Shown here: one piece after another, positions 16,259-25,879 of the stretch
Layout: every line of letters starts with the position of its first letter
Position numbering within the stretch: position 1 is the first letter of the stretch
DNA from: Neolewinella aurantiaca
GTDB taxonomy: Bacteria > Bacteroidota > Bacteroidia > Chitinophagales > Saprospiraceae
Length of the DNA: 64,000 nt
Reading direction: 5' to 3'
Assembly (NCBI RefSeq): GCF_008014675.1
Contig: NZ_VOXD01000007.1
Span: 1-64,000 of the forward strand
The notes under the pieces: generated by a model
Database searches by the model: none
Told to the model about the DNA's origin: nothing
What the model saw: only the letters and a program-made list of their open reading frames with translations
Translations under genes and position numbers: made by a program

Positions 16259-17458
16259 ATGTCCCACATTATCCTCTTCGACGCTGAGGTTCGTATTCAT
16301 CTGTTGCCGCTTACTTACGCCCGCCCCGTTGGAGATTTACGCGTCGGAATCCTGACCATTGCTGAAAAATGGGAGCGCCACCTGCGCATGCCGGTATCTT
16401 ATCTGACCCAGGATTATCTGCAAGAACTTTTTCCCCTGGCTTACGGCGAACAAAACCTGCTGGTTAACGGCAGTATCTTACCTACCCCTGAAATCGTAGC
16501 ACTAATTCTCGATCTTTCTCCCGGAGAAGCTTACATCAAGGACGGCGAGTTGATTGCTGCCTGCCTCGATGAAGCTGCGGTAGCAGCTTTGGCCGAAGAC
16601 CAGGATTTTGATGAACTGGATGCTTTTGATTTGGGTGATCAGCCGCTGCTTCGCATCAGCCGGCCGGCCGATGTCTTCGGTATGAATGACCTGGCCCTAC
16701 GGGAAGACTTTGCACTCCTTACGGCTGGTCGGACTTCTGAGGAGCCCTCTGCGACGAACACCATCATTGGCCCCCGGGAGAACCTTTTTCTGGAAGAAGG
16801 AGTGAAGATGGAGGCGTGTATTCTGAATGTGGAAGACGGCCCGGTTTATATCGGTAAAAATGCCGTTGTCCTGGAGGGAAGTTTGCTGCGCTCGCCGTTG
16901 GCCCTTGGCGAAAGCAGCGTGGTGAAGATGGGAGCCAAAGTTTACGGAGGTACCACCATCGGGCCAAAATGTAAGGTGGGCGGCGAGGTCAATAATGTCG
17001 TTTTTCAGGCCAACAGCAACAAGGGCCACGATGGCTTTCTGGGCAACGCTGCCATCGGCGAGTGGTGCAACATAGGCGCCGACACCAATGCCTCTAACCT
17101 TAAGAATGATTACGGAGAAGTACGCGTTTGGTCTTATCCGGAGGGGCGTTTCGCCAAGACCGGTTTGCAGTTCCACGGGTTGGTGCTGGGCGATCATTCT
17201 AAAGCCGGAATCAATACGATGTTCAACACCGGTACGGTGGTTGGTTTCTCTTCCAACGTCTACGGAGAGGGCTTTCCCCGCACTTTCCTGCCCAGCTTCA
17301 TCTGGGGCGGTGCTGGCGGAGTGATGACCTACAAAATCGAAAAAGCCAAGGCCACGGCAGAACGTGTAATGGCAAGACGGAAGGTAGAGTTTACCGACGC
17401 GCACAGCCGTATGTTCGACGCTATTTTCGATGAAAGTAGTCAGTACCGAAAAAGCTAA
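16259..17458 (+). CDS. GlmU-like sugar nucleotidyltransferase/acetyltransferase
   Basis: A 399-residue protein of the GlmU family variant common in Bacteroidota. The N-terminal part (about 1-190) starts SHIILFDAEVRIHLLPLTYARPVGDLRVGILTIAEKW, equivalent to the nucleotidyltransferase Rossmann region. The C-terminal part (about 195-370) is a left-handed beta-helix with hexapeptide repeats (VYIGKNAVVLEGSLLRSPLALGESSVVKMGAKVYGGTTIGPKCKVGGEV) and NIGADTNASNLKNDYGEV, the GlmU acetyl-CoA site region. It probably makes an activated amino sugar for envelope polymers. The N-terminal GxGTRM loop of canonical GlmU is not present, so nucleotide chemistry may differ. Confidence 0.85.
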   Translation: MSHIILFDAEVRIHLLPLTYARPVGDLRVGILTIAEKWERHLRMPVSYLTQDYLQELFPLAYGEQNLLVNGSILPTPEIVALILDLSPGEAYIKDGELIAACLDEAAVAALAEDQDFDELDAFDLGDQPLLRISRPADVFGMNDLALREDFALLTAGRTSEEPSATNTIIGPRENLFLEEGVKMEACILNVEDGPVYIGKNAVVLEGSLLRSPLALGESSVVKMGAKVYGGTTIGPKCKVGGEVNNVVFQANSNKGHDGFLGNAAIGEWCNIGADTNASNLKNDYGEVRVWSYPEGRFAKTGLQFHGLVLGDHSKAGINTMFNTGTVVGFSSNVYGEGFPRTFLPSFIWGGAGGVMTYKIEKAKATAERVMARRKVEFTDAHSRMFDAIFDESSQYRKS

Positions 17459-17468
17459 ATCCTTTGCT

Positions 17469-17486
17469 GGCGCGGCCGCAGGTGCA
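17469..17486 (+). repeat. Dispersed 18-bp element, copy 6
   Basis: GGCGCGGCCGCAGGTGCA, an exact consensus copy with the NotI-type GCGGCCGC core, 10 bp after the GlmU-like stop codon. Confidence 0.88.
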
Positions 17487-17527
17487 GAACCAGGATAAAA
17501 TGGCCCGGTCCCACCCGTTAACTCTTG

Positions 17528-18622
17528 CTAGAACTTCGGACAAATAACCCGGCTGCGGTATTTGGCGGGTTGGGTATAGATGATGCCAAGCTCCCAGCCG
17601 CCACGGCTGTTGGTGATTGTACCGACTTCCCCCGCGGAGATATCGTAGCTGACGGCAAATTGTACCTTTTCTGTTTCCAGGCCTACTGAGACAATGATCG
17701 CATTCAGGCCGGGGCTGTCTTCGAGTTGGTTACTCATTTGGGCCCAGAGGCCGGCACGGAGGGCTACTTCACGCCAGTTGCGTTCGGTGTACCTGATGTT
17801 GGTACCGAAGAGTGCTTCGTAAGACGGTCCCTGGGTCATAAACCGGGCAGCGGGCAAGAGACTCATGTCTCCGCTACCGAGCGGAAGCTCACCACCACCG
17901 TGAACGACATAACGCTGATCCAGCGGATCAGTGTTGCCGGTGATGGGAGAAACGTCGGGACTGTTGAGGTGGTAGGCCGCAAGACCAAAGTAAGCCCCGC
18001 GCCGGTCACCGAGGTTGGCAAACCAGCCCAGCCCGGCGTTCACGTCAAGGTAGAGGCTGTTGCCGCTTCCGGATACGCCCTCTCCGGTGGGGAGGTTAGA
18101 ATCGATGTAGGCTTCCCGGGTGGCATCGTTGACAAAGTATTGGTTGGAGAACCAAAGTTTGTTGATATCCAGGCCCCGGGTGCCGAAGCCGACGGATGCT
18201 CCGCCGGCAAGAAAGTGTCCGGTTCCTCGTCCGGCAAGTCTTCCCAGGTCCTGTTGGTAGCTGAAACTGACGAGGCCCTGGTTGCGCTGAAAATCGCTGG
18301 TGCCCGCTTCGTCTTGCTGGAGTTGAAAACCAATGCCTACAAAATTGCCGTTTCCAGCCTTTCGACGCAGCTCGAGGCCGGCGCCGTAACTTTTAAAACC
18401 TTCATTACTCAGCTGGCTGGAATACAGGTCGCGGAAGTTGGCCGTGAGCCGTAGCTGACCGTTCATGAGGCCCGTCATTGCCGGGTTGGTCAGTTGGGGC
18501 GAAGCAGCGATCTGACTGTACCTTGCATCCTGCGTCCGCGCCAGAGAAGGCGTAAGGAATGCGATTGTTAGCGGTAGGACGAAGAAAAAGGCAATGCGCT
18601 GGAGGGTAGAAAAAAAGGTCAT
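17528..18622 (-). CDS. PorP/SprF-family protein, partner of the SprB-like adhesin
   Basis: A 364-residue outer membrane protein. After a signal peptide (...ITPSLARTQDARYSQ with the cleavage region near residue 30) comes the family start ARYSQIAASPQLTNPAMTGLMNGQLRL, followed by beta-strand repeats and the terminal VICPKF. It is encoded 35 bp downstream of the giant SprB-repeat protein on the same strand. That is the usual layout for a cargo adhesin with its dedicated PorP/SprF partner in the type IX secretion system. The two genes almost certainly form one transcription unit. Confidence 0.9.
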   Translation of the reverse strand: MTFFSTLQRIAFFFVLPLTIAFLTPSLARTQDARYSQIAASPQLTNPAMTGLMNGQLRLTANFRDLYSSQLSNEGFKSYGAGLELRRKAGNGNFVGIGFQLQQDEAGTSDFQRNQGLVSFSYQQDLGRLAGRGTGHFLAGGASVGFGTRGLDINKLWFSNQYFVNDATREAYIDSNLPTGEGVSGSGNSLYLDVNAGLGWFANLGDRRGAYFGLAAYHLNSPDVSPITGNTDPLDQRYVVHGGGELPLGSGDMSLLPAARFMTQGPSYEALFGTNIRYTERNWREVALRAGLWAQMSNQLEDSPGLNAIIVSVGLETEKVQFAVSYDISAGEVGTITNSRGGWELGIIYTQPAKYRSRVICPKF

Positions 18623-18657
18623 ATTAACGTGGAATTCCGGAAGCGATTGAATAGGGT

Positions 18658-21600
18658 TTAGCGGATCAAGGTAGTTTCTCCGGAGAGCACTTCTTCGGAA
18701 TCGTCGTCGTAGCGGACTACGATTTTGTACAGGTAAACGCCAGCATTGACCGGTTCCATATTAACCGTTCCGTCCCAGCCCATTGAGGCATCGTTGACGG
18801 CAAAGTCACTCGCTTCGTAGAGGACGTTGGCCCAGCGGTCAAATACGGTGAAACTGACAACCTGGGTGCCCGGACGGCCATGAACGATAAGTACATCGTT
18901 GGATGCATCTCCGTTAGGAGAAAATCCGGTAGGCACGGCTACTTCACGAATCTTTCTTACGCTTACCCGGAAACGATCTTCGGCGGTACAGCCGTTGGCG
19001 TCCGCAACCACGAGGCTGTAATCGATCTCATATTCCGGCATCGCGTTGGGAGTCGGGCAATCCTCGCAGTCCAGGGTTCCTCCGTAGGAGCCCGTCCAGT
19101 TGTAAATCAGAGAGTCGATACCGCCAACGATGGTGGGGATGAGATCAATACTGTCACCGAAGATTATGGTCGTGTCGGCAGGGAGCATCAGGCTGAATTC
19201 AGGCCCGTCACTTACCTGAACCACCGAACTGGTCTGGCAACCTGAACTGTCACGCACGAAAGCGATGTACTCGCCGGCCTGCAGGCCAATGAACATTGAA
19301 TTGCGGGTGAATCCCTGGTTCTCGAGGCCGTAAACGTATGGTTGTCGTCCACCACCACCGGTTATGTTGATGGTGCCCGTAGCTTCACCTTCGCAAATAG
19401 CAGCGGTACTGGTAGCTGAGATAGAAATAGCTGAGGGTTGGACGATCTCGACGGTCGAAATGTCCTCACATTGATTACCATCCGTGACGGTTAGCTCGTA
19501 GCTGCCGGCTGGCAGGCTCACGATTTGGTTCTGGCCGCTGCCGGTGCTCCATTCGTAGATATAGCCACCCGCTCCGCCGTTGCCCAGGGCTGAGATGCGG
19601 CCGTCCGTTTCGCCGAAGCAGCTAACGTCGAATTTGTTGATGCTTGTGGTTAATTCTGTGGGCTCCGTAATCCGGAGGACAGTGTCGATCGTACAGCCAT
19701 CCACATCGGTGATCCGGAGGGTGTAGTTGTCTCCCGCGGGTAAACCGGACACCATTGCTGCGGTGCTGTTGCCAGCTTCAGGTCCCCATTGCAGGTCATA
19801 GTTGCCCGGGTTTGGTCCGGAAATGTTGGCAATGGTAAGCGCTCCGTTGGATTCACCGAAACAGGTTACGGGAGTCTCGTCTGCCGTAAAAGTAATGGGA
19901 GGCGGAGCATTGAGGAAACGCTCACCTTCTCCTGTACAGCCTCTTGGGCCAGTGACGGTAACACGATAAAGCAAATCGCCGGGCAGGTTGGAAATGGCTA
20001 CGCCTGATTGCCCGTTAGACCATTGGTAGGTGTAATCAGACTCTACGGTGCCCGCTCCACCCATTGGTATGGCACCAAGACGGCCATCGGTACGGTCGTT
20101 ACAACTGGGGAGATTCGCAATGATGTTTACGGTGATTTCAGGTAAGTCTTCAAGGGTGACGGAGAAGGTCTCGACACATCCGCCATCGTCGGTTACCATA
20201 ACTGTATTTAATCCCGACGGTAAAGCGAGTGCCGTGGCGGTCGTTTCGCCGTTGCTCCACAAGTAAGAATACCCGGGAGTACCTCCGGATGGGGTAACGG
20301 TAGCCTGGTTTGCAGAAGCTTCGAAACAGCCCTGACGATCCTGTACAACAGTTGCCGTCAGCGGTGTTGCGGGCTGGTCGATGGTCACGGTATTTGATGC
20401 GGTACAGCCGTTTGAATCGGTTACTGTTACCTCATAAGTTCCTGCTGTCAGGTTGAAAACACTGTCTTGGTCGGATCCAGTTTGCCACATATAGGAGTAA
20501 ATCCCATTGCCACCCGTAGGCAGAGCGACGGCGTTGCCATCGTCTCCGTCGCGGCAGGTAACGTCGCTGGAGCGGAAAGTAATGGCGAGCTGATCGGGCT
20601 GATCAACAACGGCCTGCAGGGTCGTGGTACACCCGAGAGCGTCAGTAACCAGCAAGTTGTAGGTTCCCGTTGTCAGTGCGCCGGCATCTTCGTCTACCTG
20701 GGCGTTGGGGTCGTCCCAGGAGAAGGTATAGGGCGGGGTACCTCCGGTGGTTGTTACACGAATTTCACCGTTGGAAGCCCCGAAACAACTGGCATCGATA
20801 ACTTCATCGAGGGTAGCCACCAGCGCCGGACGTTCGGTGAGCATGTATGAAAATGTTTCTTCACAGCCCTGGTCGTTAGAGATCGTAAGCGTGTAAGTAC
20901 CGGCTCCGACGAAAGTACGGTCTTCAGTGATTACGCCATCGTTCCAAATGTAGTTGTAACTCGGGGCACTGCCAGTAACGGTTACGTCTATAGCTCCGGT
21001 CATAGTACCGGGGCATGAGGGATTGGTGAGGACTTCAGTCACGGAAATATCCAGCGTACTGATGCTGACGTTTACTGTTGCCATGTCCGTACAACCTGCT
21101 GCGGTCATCACGTTCAGGGTGTAGGTAGCGGGGCCATCCGGGGTAATGGTAGGATTTGGACAGTCGGTACAGGAGAGGTTGCCATCGTTGGGCAACCATT
21201 CGTAAGTAAAACCACGGTCGTAGTTGAGGGACAGAGACCAGCCTATCAGCTCGCCGAGGTCGTTGCCCTGGCGGTCAAAAGCCAACAGTTGCCAGGTACC
21301 GTTGATGGGGGAGTTGTTGAAGGCTGTCCAGTTGCCGCCAATCGGGGCAAAAGTACCTGTGTACGGAGCCGTGCCACTGCTCAGAGGAGTTGTTGCGGTA
21401 GGACTGAAACAGGTTTGCGTAAGGTCTTCTCCGTTGCCGCCAAAGTTCTCCACCAGCGTCAGCACCCTTCCGTTGGGAGCAATGATCTGAATAGTGACAT
21501 CGTCGAGATCGCCGGTGTTTTCCAGATTGACACAAATTGAGCTCAGGTCGGCGGCTACGTTCGTGATCCGGTCTGGGGTAAAGTCGGTGATTACAATATC

Positions 21601-23406
21601 ATTCAGGAAAGCCGTCATGTCATCCGGATAGAAAGCGTTGCCGAAGGGAGCATTCGCAAAAGATTCGAAAGTGATGAAGGTGTCGGTGGCCATCGCTCCG
21701 ATGACGTCGGGAGTAAAGGATTCTCCGAGGCAGATTGAGGTGTCGAGTACTTCCCGGTCTACCAGCGGGCCACAATTAGCACATGCAGGGTCATACGGAG
21801 GAAGAATGTTGATCGTGACGCTGGTGTCGTACACACAGCCGTAATCATCGGTGGAAACGATCCGGATGGAGTTCGGGCCGGGGTTCTGACCGGCAAAGAT
21901 TACGCTGTCGGTGCCGTAAAAGCTGAAGTTGTCGAAATCCTCAAACCTGAAATCATTGACCGGTACAACGAAGGTCTCCTGATTGGGGTACAGGGAGTTT
22001 ACGAACTCGATGGACCACTCGTAGATGTACCCGTTGTCGTTGGTAAGGTTATCACGGATATTCAGAGCCCATTCTCCGTTCAGCGGACAACCGACAAGGG
22101 TGTTGAAGCTTTCCTCAGCGGCGTAGTCGATTTCCGGCATGGTCTGATCGGATCCGATGTTGAACTGGCTGACGTGCTGGGCCATGGTCCTTGGGGCTGT
22201 GGCGGTCCAGCAGTACCGTCCGGGCGGGTCAGGAGTATTGGTGTCCTGATCACCCTGGCCGAGAAGTTGGCGCTGAACATCATCGGAGGTAGAGTACCGG
22301 TGAAGGTCGAGGATGCTGCCGTCGGGGCAGGTAATCCAGATATCCAGGTCGCCGAGGTAACTGTGCTCCATGGTGGCACAAATACGGACGAGGTCACTGG
22401 CCTGACCCAGGGTCTGGCCCGGGTTGAAGTTGGAGAATACCAGCGGGCTGGAATATTCCGATCCGTTGCCATCAGGCAGGAAGGTAAGTTCGGTGAAGCT
22501 CTGGCTGGTGTTGAACGAGAACTCTACCGGAGTCGGGTTATAATCAATGGAATTAGGGCTGCCATCACGGCCAACGGTTAGGATCACTTCCTCGCCGACG
22601 CAAAGGGAGGAGGGAAGATTATCCGGGGAAGAAAAAACGGGAGGCGGTGCAACCCGCACGCGCTGGCTGATACGGGTGCTGTTTTCGCACCCGTCGGCAT
22701 CCCTGATGGTGAGCTGGGCAAGGTAGCCCCCGGGGTCGTCGTAGATGTGGGATATTGAAGTAAGGCCGAAACCTTCTTCGATGGTGCCATCCTGAAAGTT
22801 CCAGGAAAAGAAAGACGTGGCGTCGCTTTGGGTGTAGCGCAGGTTGTTCTCGGCGTAAACCCCTTCGGCGGTAAAGATGATCTCATCGCCGGGGCAGATG
22901 TCGACATAGCCGTTCGTTGCGGGCATCTGGGCCGGTACCGTTGTGATTATTCCGTCGATGGACTGACAGGACCGGACACAACTGATGGAGGCGGACCAGC
23001 CCGCTCCCGTTCCGGTACTGGTAAATACGAAAGTGAGGCAACCCGTTGGGTTGCTCTGGGTTGCGGTTACGTTGAAACCGGGAGAATCTCCGGAGTTGAT
23101 GGTAGTTTGTACGGGAGCGGAAGTATCGTCTCCGCCGTAGACGGTCAGTTCTCCGTCTATATTCAGTTCTGTGAAGTCTACCCTGATGTGGCTCAGGGCG
23201 CCACCGTCGTCTGAGCAGATCGTGATCTGATGCGTCGTGCCGTTGGCGGCGTGGTCTCCTCCCGCGCCTCCGGAATCGAAAAGTACCCCCGTGCAGGTAT
23301 TAATCCGGCCACCCTGAGATATCCGGATGTTTTGAGCATCCACTGCCGAAGACAGGGTGAAAAGGCCAAGAAAGAAAAAAAGGAGACGAGCGTAGAATTG
23401 GGGCAT
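18658..23406 (-). CDS. Giant SprB-repeat cell-surface adhesin, type IX secreted
   Basis: A 1582-residue protein. Order seen: signal peptide (MPQFYARLLFFFLGLFTLSSAVDAQ), CUB-like domain (about 25-150), PKD-like domain, two proprotein-convertase P-like domains (SFTELTFLPDGNGSEY..LGDLDIWITCPDG and DIVITDFTPDRITNVAADLSSICVNLENTGDLDDVTIQIIAPNG), then eight SprB repeats of roughly 75-80 residues (each opening like SCFGxxxG and ending GTYxLxVTDxxGC). The protein closes with an Ig-like segment and a gliding-motility-associated C-terminal domain (VPTGFSPNGDASNDVLIV..NAGVYLYKIVV..GETTLIR). Such adhesins are exported by the type IX system with PorP/SprF partners. Start ATG 23406 gives a proper signal peptide; 23433 and 23595 would add implausible N termini. 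Confidence 0.9.
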   Translation of the reverse strand: MPQFYARLLFFFLGLFTLSSAVDAQNIRISQGGRINTCTGVLFDSGGAGGDHAANGTTHQITICSDDGGALSHIRVDFTELNIDGELTVYGGDDTSAPVQTTINSGDSPGFNVTATQSNPTGCLTFVFTSTGTGAGWSASISCVRSCQSIDGIITTVPAQMPATNGYVDICPGDEIIFTAEGVYAENNLRYTQSDATSFFSWNFQDGTIEEGFGLTSISHIYDDPGGYLAQLTIRDADGCENSTRISQRVRVAPPPVFSSPDNLPSSLCVGEEVILTVGRDGSPNSIDYNPTPVEFSFNTSQSFTELTFLPDGNGSEYSSPLVFSNFNPGQTLGQASDLVRICATMEHSYLGDLDIWITCPDGSILDLHRYSTSDDVQRQLLGQGDQDTNTPDPPGRYCWTATAPRTMAQHVSQFNIGSDQTMPEIDYAAEESFNTLVGCPLNGEWALNIRDNLTNDNGYIYEWSIEFVNSLYPNQETFVVPVNDFRFEDFDNFSFYGTDSVIFAGQNPGPNSIRIVSTDDYGCVYDTSVTINILPPYDPACANCGPLVDREVLDTSICLGESFTPDVIGAMATDTFITFESFANAPFGNAFYPDDMTAFLNDIVITDFTPDRITNVAADLSSICVNLENTGDLDDVTIQIIAPNGRVLTLVENFGGNGEDLTQTCFSPTATTPLSSGTAPYTGTFAPIGGNWTAFNNSPINGTWQLLAFDRQGNDLGELIGWSLSLNYDRGFTYEWLPNDGNLSCTDCPNPTITPDGPATYTLNVMTAAGCTDMATVNVSISTLDISVTEVLTNPSCPGTMTGAIDVTVTGSAPSYNYIWNDGVITEDRTFVGAGTYTLTISNDQGCEETFSYMLTERPALVATLDEVIDASCFGASNGEIRVTTTGGTPPYTFSWDDPNAQVDEDAGALTTGTYNLLVTDALGCTTTLQAVVDQPDQLAITFRSSDVTCRDGDDGNAVALPTGGNGIYSYMWQTGSDQDSVFNLTAGTYEVTVTDSNGCTASNTVTIDQPATPLTATVVQDRQGCFEASANQATVTPSGGTPGYSYLWSNGETTATALALPSGLNTVMVTDDGGCVETFSVTLEDLPEITVNIIANLPSCNDRTDGRLGAIPMGGAGTVESDYTYQWSNGQSGVAISNLPGDLLYRVTVTGPRGCTGEGERFLNAPPPITFTADETPVTCFGESNGALTIANISGPNPGNYDLQWGPEAGNSTAAMVSGLPAGDNYTLRITDVDGCTIDTVLRITEPTELTTSINKFDVSCFGETDGRISALGNGGAGGYIYEWSTGSGQNQIVSLPAGSYELTVTDGNQCEDISTVEIVQPSAISISATSTAAICEGEATGTINITGGGGRQPYVYGLENQGFTRNSMFIGLQAGEYIAFVRDSSGCQTSSVVQVSDGPEFSLMLPADTTIIFGDSIDLIPTIVGGIDSLIYNWTGSYGGTLDCEDCPTPNAMPEYEIDYSLVVADANGCTAEDRFRVSVRKIREVAVPTGFSPNGDASNDVLIVHGRPGTQVVSFTVFDRWANVLYEASDFAVNDASMGWDGTVNMEPVNAGVYLYKIVVRYDDDSEEVLSGETTLIR

Positions 23407-23433
23407 CGGAGAGATGTTAGATCGGTCATTCAT

Positions 23434-23451
23434 TGCACCTGCGGCCTCGCC
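23434..23451 (-). repeat. Dispersed 18-bp element, copy 7
   Basis: TGCACCTGCGGCCTCGCC, one mismatch, 27 bp upstream of the adhesin start. Confidence 0.8.
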
Positions 23452-23598
23452 TGAAAATGCTCGTATCGTAAAGAGGATCATCAGGGAACAGCAAATAGTG
23501 CCGGGAGACAAAGGTAATTTATGAGAGCTGAAGCCACGGACGCGCTGGCGACAAAACCCAAGGGCTGTTAGGGGAGCTTGCCCGTCATTGAACATCCC

Positions 23599-23633
23599 GT
23601 TGGACGAAACTTTGAACGGACGTACTATCTTTG
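23599..23633 (+). promoter_or_regulatory. Promoter of folD
   Basis: GTTGG (23599-23603) and TATCTTTG (23626-23633), 22 bp apart, match the Bacteroidota -33/-7 pattern. The start codon follows 19 bp later. Confidence 0.6.
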
Positions 23634-23652
23634 GCGGAAAACGAAATTTAGT

Positions 23653-24522
23653 ATGAAAGTATTGGACGGTAAGGCGCTCGCGGCCACAATTAAAGAAGAA
23701 TTAAAGCAAGAAGTTGATACTATTCGCCTTGCGGGCGGAAAAATCCCTCATTTGGCTGCTGTTTTGGTTGGCGAAGATCCGGCCTCTCAGGTGTACGTGC
23801 GCAACAAAGTGAAGAGTTGCGAGATGGTGGGGTTCCAGTCGAGCCTGATTCGCCGGCCCGCGGAGATTACACAGACGGAGTTGCTGGAAATCGTGGACGA
23901 ACTCAACAAGAACCCGGACATTGATGGCTTCATCGTGCAGCTTCCGCTGCCCAAACACCTGGACGAAAACACGATCAACCTCGCCATCGATCCGAAAAAA
24001 GACGTCGATGGCTTCACGCCCGTAAACATCGGCATGATGACGCTGGGGCTGCCTTCTTACCTGCCTGCTACGCCAAACGGCATCGTAACGATGCTCGACC
24101 GTTACGGCATCGAAACCAGCGGTAAAGAAGTGGTCGTACTCGGTCGCTCTAACATCGTAGGAACCCCGATGACGATCCTTCTGAGCCGCAAAGGGAACCC
24201 CGGAAATGCCACCGTTACTATGTGCCACAGCCGCACGAAAGACCTCGCCTTCCACACCAAACGCGCCGACATCCTGATTGCCGCCATCGGCATCCCCGAA
24301 ATGGTGACCGCCGATATGGTCAAAGAAGGCGCTGTAATTATTGACGTCGGGATTAACCGCGTCGAGGACGCTTCGCGCAAAAGAGGATACCGCCTTTGTG
24401 GTGACGTCGATTATGCCGGGCTCGAAGGGAAAGTGGCCGCCATGACTCCCGTGCCGGGTGGGGTAGGGCCAATGACGATCGTTTCTCTGATGATGAATAC
24501 CCTGGCGGCGTCTAAACGCTAA
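23653..24522 (+). CDS. folD: Bifunctional methylenetetrahydrofolate dehydrogenase/cyclohydrolase
   Basis: A 289-residue FolD. Signature segments are AAVLVGEDPASQVYVRNKVKSCEMVGFQS (catalytic Lys region), QLPLPKHLDENTINLAIDPKKDVDGFTPVNIG, the NADP-binding VVVLGRSNIVGTPMTILLSRKG and the terminal MTPVPGGVGPMTIVSLMMNT. It interconverts methylene-, methenyl- and formyl-tetrahydrofolate for purine and formyl-methionine supply. Fmt, which uses formyl-THF, is also in this window at 55520. The ATG at 23653 is right, since the -7 box overlaps the longer frame. Confidence 0.96.
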   Translation: MKVLDGKALAATIKEELKQEVDTIRLAGGKIPHLAAVLVGEDPASQVYVRNKVKSCEMVGFQSSLIRRPAEITQTELLEIVDELNKNPDIDGFIVQLPLPKHLDENTINLAIDPKKDVDGFTPVNIGMMTLGLPSYLPATPNGIVTMLDRYGIETSGKEVVVLGRSNIVGTPMTILLSRKGNPGNATVTMCHSRTKDLAFHTKRADILIAAIGIPEMVTADMVKEGAVIIDVGINRVEDASRKRGYRLCGDVDYAGLEGKVAAMTPVPGGVGPMTIVSLMMNTLAASKR

Positions 24523-24536
24523 GGGGGGAAACACCG

Positions 24537-24554
24537 GGCGCGGCCGCAGGTGCA
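24537..24554 (+). repeat. Dispersed 18-bp element, copy 8
   Basis: Exact GGCGCGGCCGCAGGTGCA, 14 bp after the folD stop, followed by an AT-rich tail (GCGTTTTTATAA). Confidence 0.88.
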
Positions 24555-24593
24555 ATGAGCGTTTTTATAAAGTACGTAACCTGCAATTTAGTT

Positions 24594-24632
24594 ACCTCTC
24601 CGCGGGCTCATTAGCGGGCCTTGCGGAGAGGT
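24594..24632. repeat. ACCTCTCCGC hairpin
   Basis: Arms ACCTCTCCGC (24594-24603) and GCGGAGAGGT (24623-24632), 10 perfect base pairs, around a 19-nt loop. No T-run follows on the + strand, so it is not a classic terminator. Confidence 0.6.
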
Positions 24633-24757
24633 GCCCGGAACGCTGGTGCAAGTTTTTTGGCGGACAGGCGACCGACACGGAGAAATAACTTATCCGTTAA
24701 CCGGCCTGCCCAACATTTTCCCGGCTCGACACATCTACAAATTAAAACCTGAACCCG

Positions 24758-25825
24758 ATGCGTATTCTCTCTCTCATTTCCTTTTTCTTACTGCTAAGTT
24801 TTGCGCTCCCGGCCCAGAACGAAGAAGCGCTGGAAATGGCCAAAGCCGCCATCACTAAAATGGACGATGGTGATATAAGCGAAGCACTGGAGCTTCTGGA
24901 AAAGGCCTGGAAGATGGATCCGGGAAACCAGTTGTATCCTTACGAGATAGGCTACGCTCACTACCTCAACGAAGACTACGCAGCGGCCGTTAAGGTGCTG
25001 AAGAAACTCTCGAAAAAGCAAGGAGCGGGCAAACAGGTGTTCAGCCTGCTGGGCAATGCTTATGACAACCTTGACAACCAGAAGAAGGCGGTAAAGGCGT
25101 ACAAAACAGGTATAAAGAATTATCCGGAGTCTGGCATATTCTACGTCGAACTAGGCATTCTGGAAGGCCGGCGCAACAACTGGAACGAAGCCGGAAAGTA
25201 CTGGGAGCAAGGCATCGTTACCGAACCGAACTATCCTTCCAATTACTTTCATCTCGCCAACCTGTTTGCTCAGACCGATAACCGCATCTGGGCGTTACTC
25301 TACGGTGAAATCTTCATGAATCTGGAGCGCAACTCGAGGCGGACGCCGCTGATGAGCGAGAGCCTCTATGTTACCTGGCGCGAATCCGTAAAACTGGAAA
25401 AGGACAGTGCTACGGTAGACCTTTACCAGTCCATCAATTGGAGTATGACGGACGCAATGGAGCTCAAGTTTCCTGCCCCGCTGATCTATTCCACCGCCGT
25501 TACTTTTGGTACTACGGCGGTGACGGGCAAAACGGACCTGAACAGCACAACCCTGCACGAACTCCGGGCTCAAACCCTTAGTTACTGGGAAGACAAGGGG
25601 TACTTCAGTGAATACCCGAATATTCTGCTGGACTACCAGAAAACGGTGCGCGATGCCGGCCACTTCGAAACTTACAACTACTGGCTTATGAGCCAGGGAG
25701 ATCCGGTTGGCTGGGAGTTTTGGCTCGATGGGCACCAGGAAGAATTCGATGCCTTCGTGAGTTGGTTCAACGCCAACCCGCTGGAAATCCCCAAAGAGAA
25801 AGTAATGGTTCGCTCAACTTTCTAG
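24758..25825 (+). CDS. Exported tetratricopeptide-repeat protein
   Basis: A 355-residue protein with a signal peptide (MRILSLISFFLLLSFALPAQ). TPR motifs occupy about residues 20-170 (DISEALELLEKAWKMDPGNQLYPYEIGYAHYLNEDYAAAVKVL; QKKAVKAYKTGIKNYPES; NEAGKYWEQGIVTEPNYPSNYFHLA). The C-terminal 180 residues contain no motif I recognise (WEFWLDGHQEEFDAFVSWFNANP). It probably acts as a periplasmic scaffold. Related TPR proteins are abundant in Bacteroidota but their partners are usually unknown. Confidence 0.8.
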   Translation: MRILSLISFFLLLSFALPAQNEEALEMAKAAITKMDDGDISEALELLEKAWKMDPGNQLYPYEIGYAHYLNEDYAAAVKVLKKLSKKQGAGKQVFSLLGNAYDNLDNQKKAVKAYKTGIKNYPESGIFYVELGILEGRRNNWNEAGKYWEQGIVTEPNYPSNYFHLANLFAQTDNRIWALLYGEIFMNLERNSRRTPLMSESLYVTWRESVKLEKDSATVDLYQSINWSMTDAMELKFPAPLIYSTAVTFGTTAVTGKTDLNSTTLHELRAQTLSYWEDKGYFSEYPNILLDYQKTVRDAGHFETYNYWLMSQGDPVGWEFWLDGHQEEFDAFVSWFNANPLEIPKEKVMVRSTF

Positions 25826-25879
25826 CAAAGCGGCCTTCTGTTTCCGGACATGGTGATTCGCAGAGAGTTCCCTTTGCCG

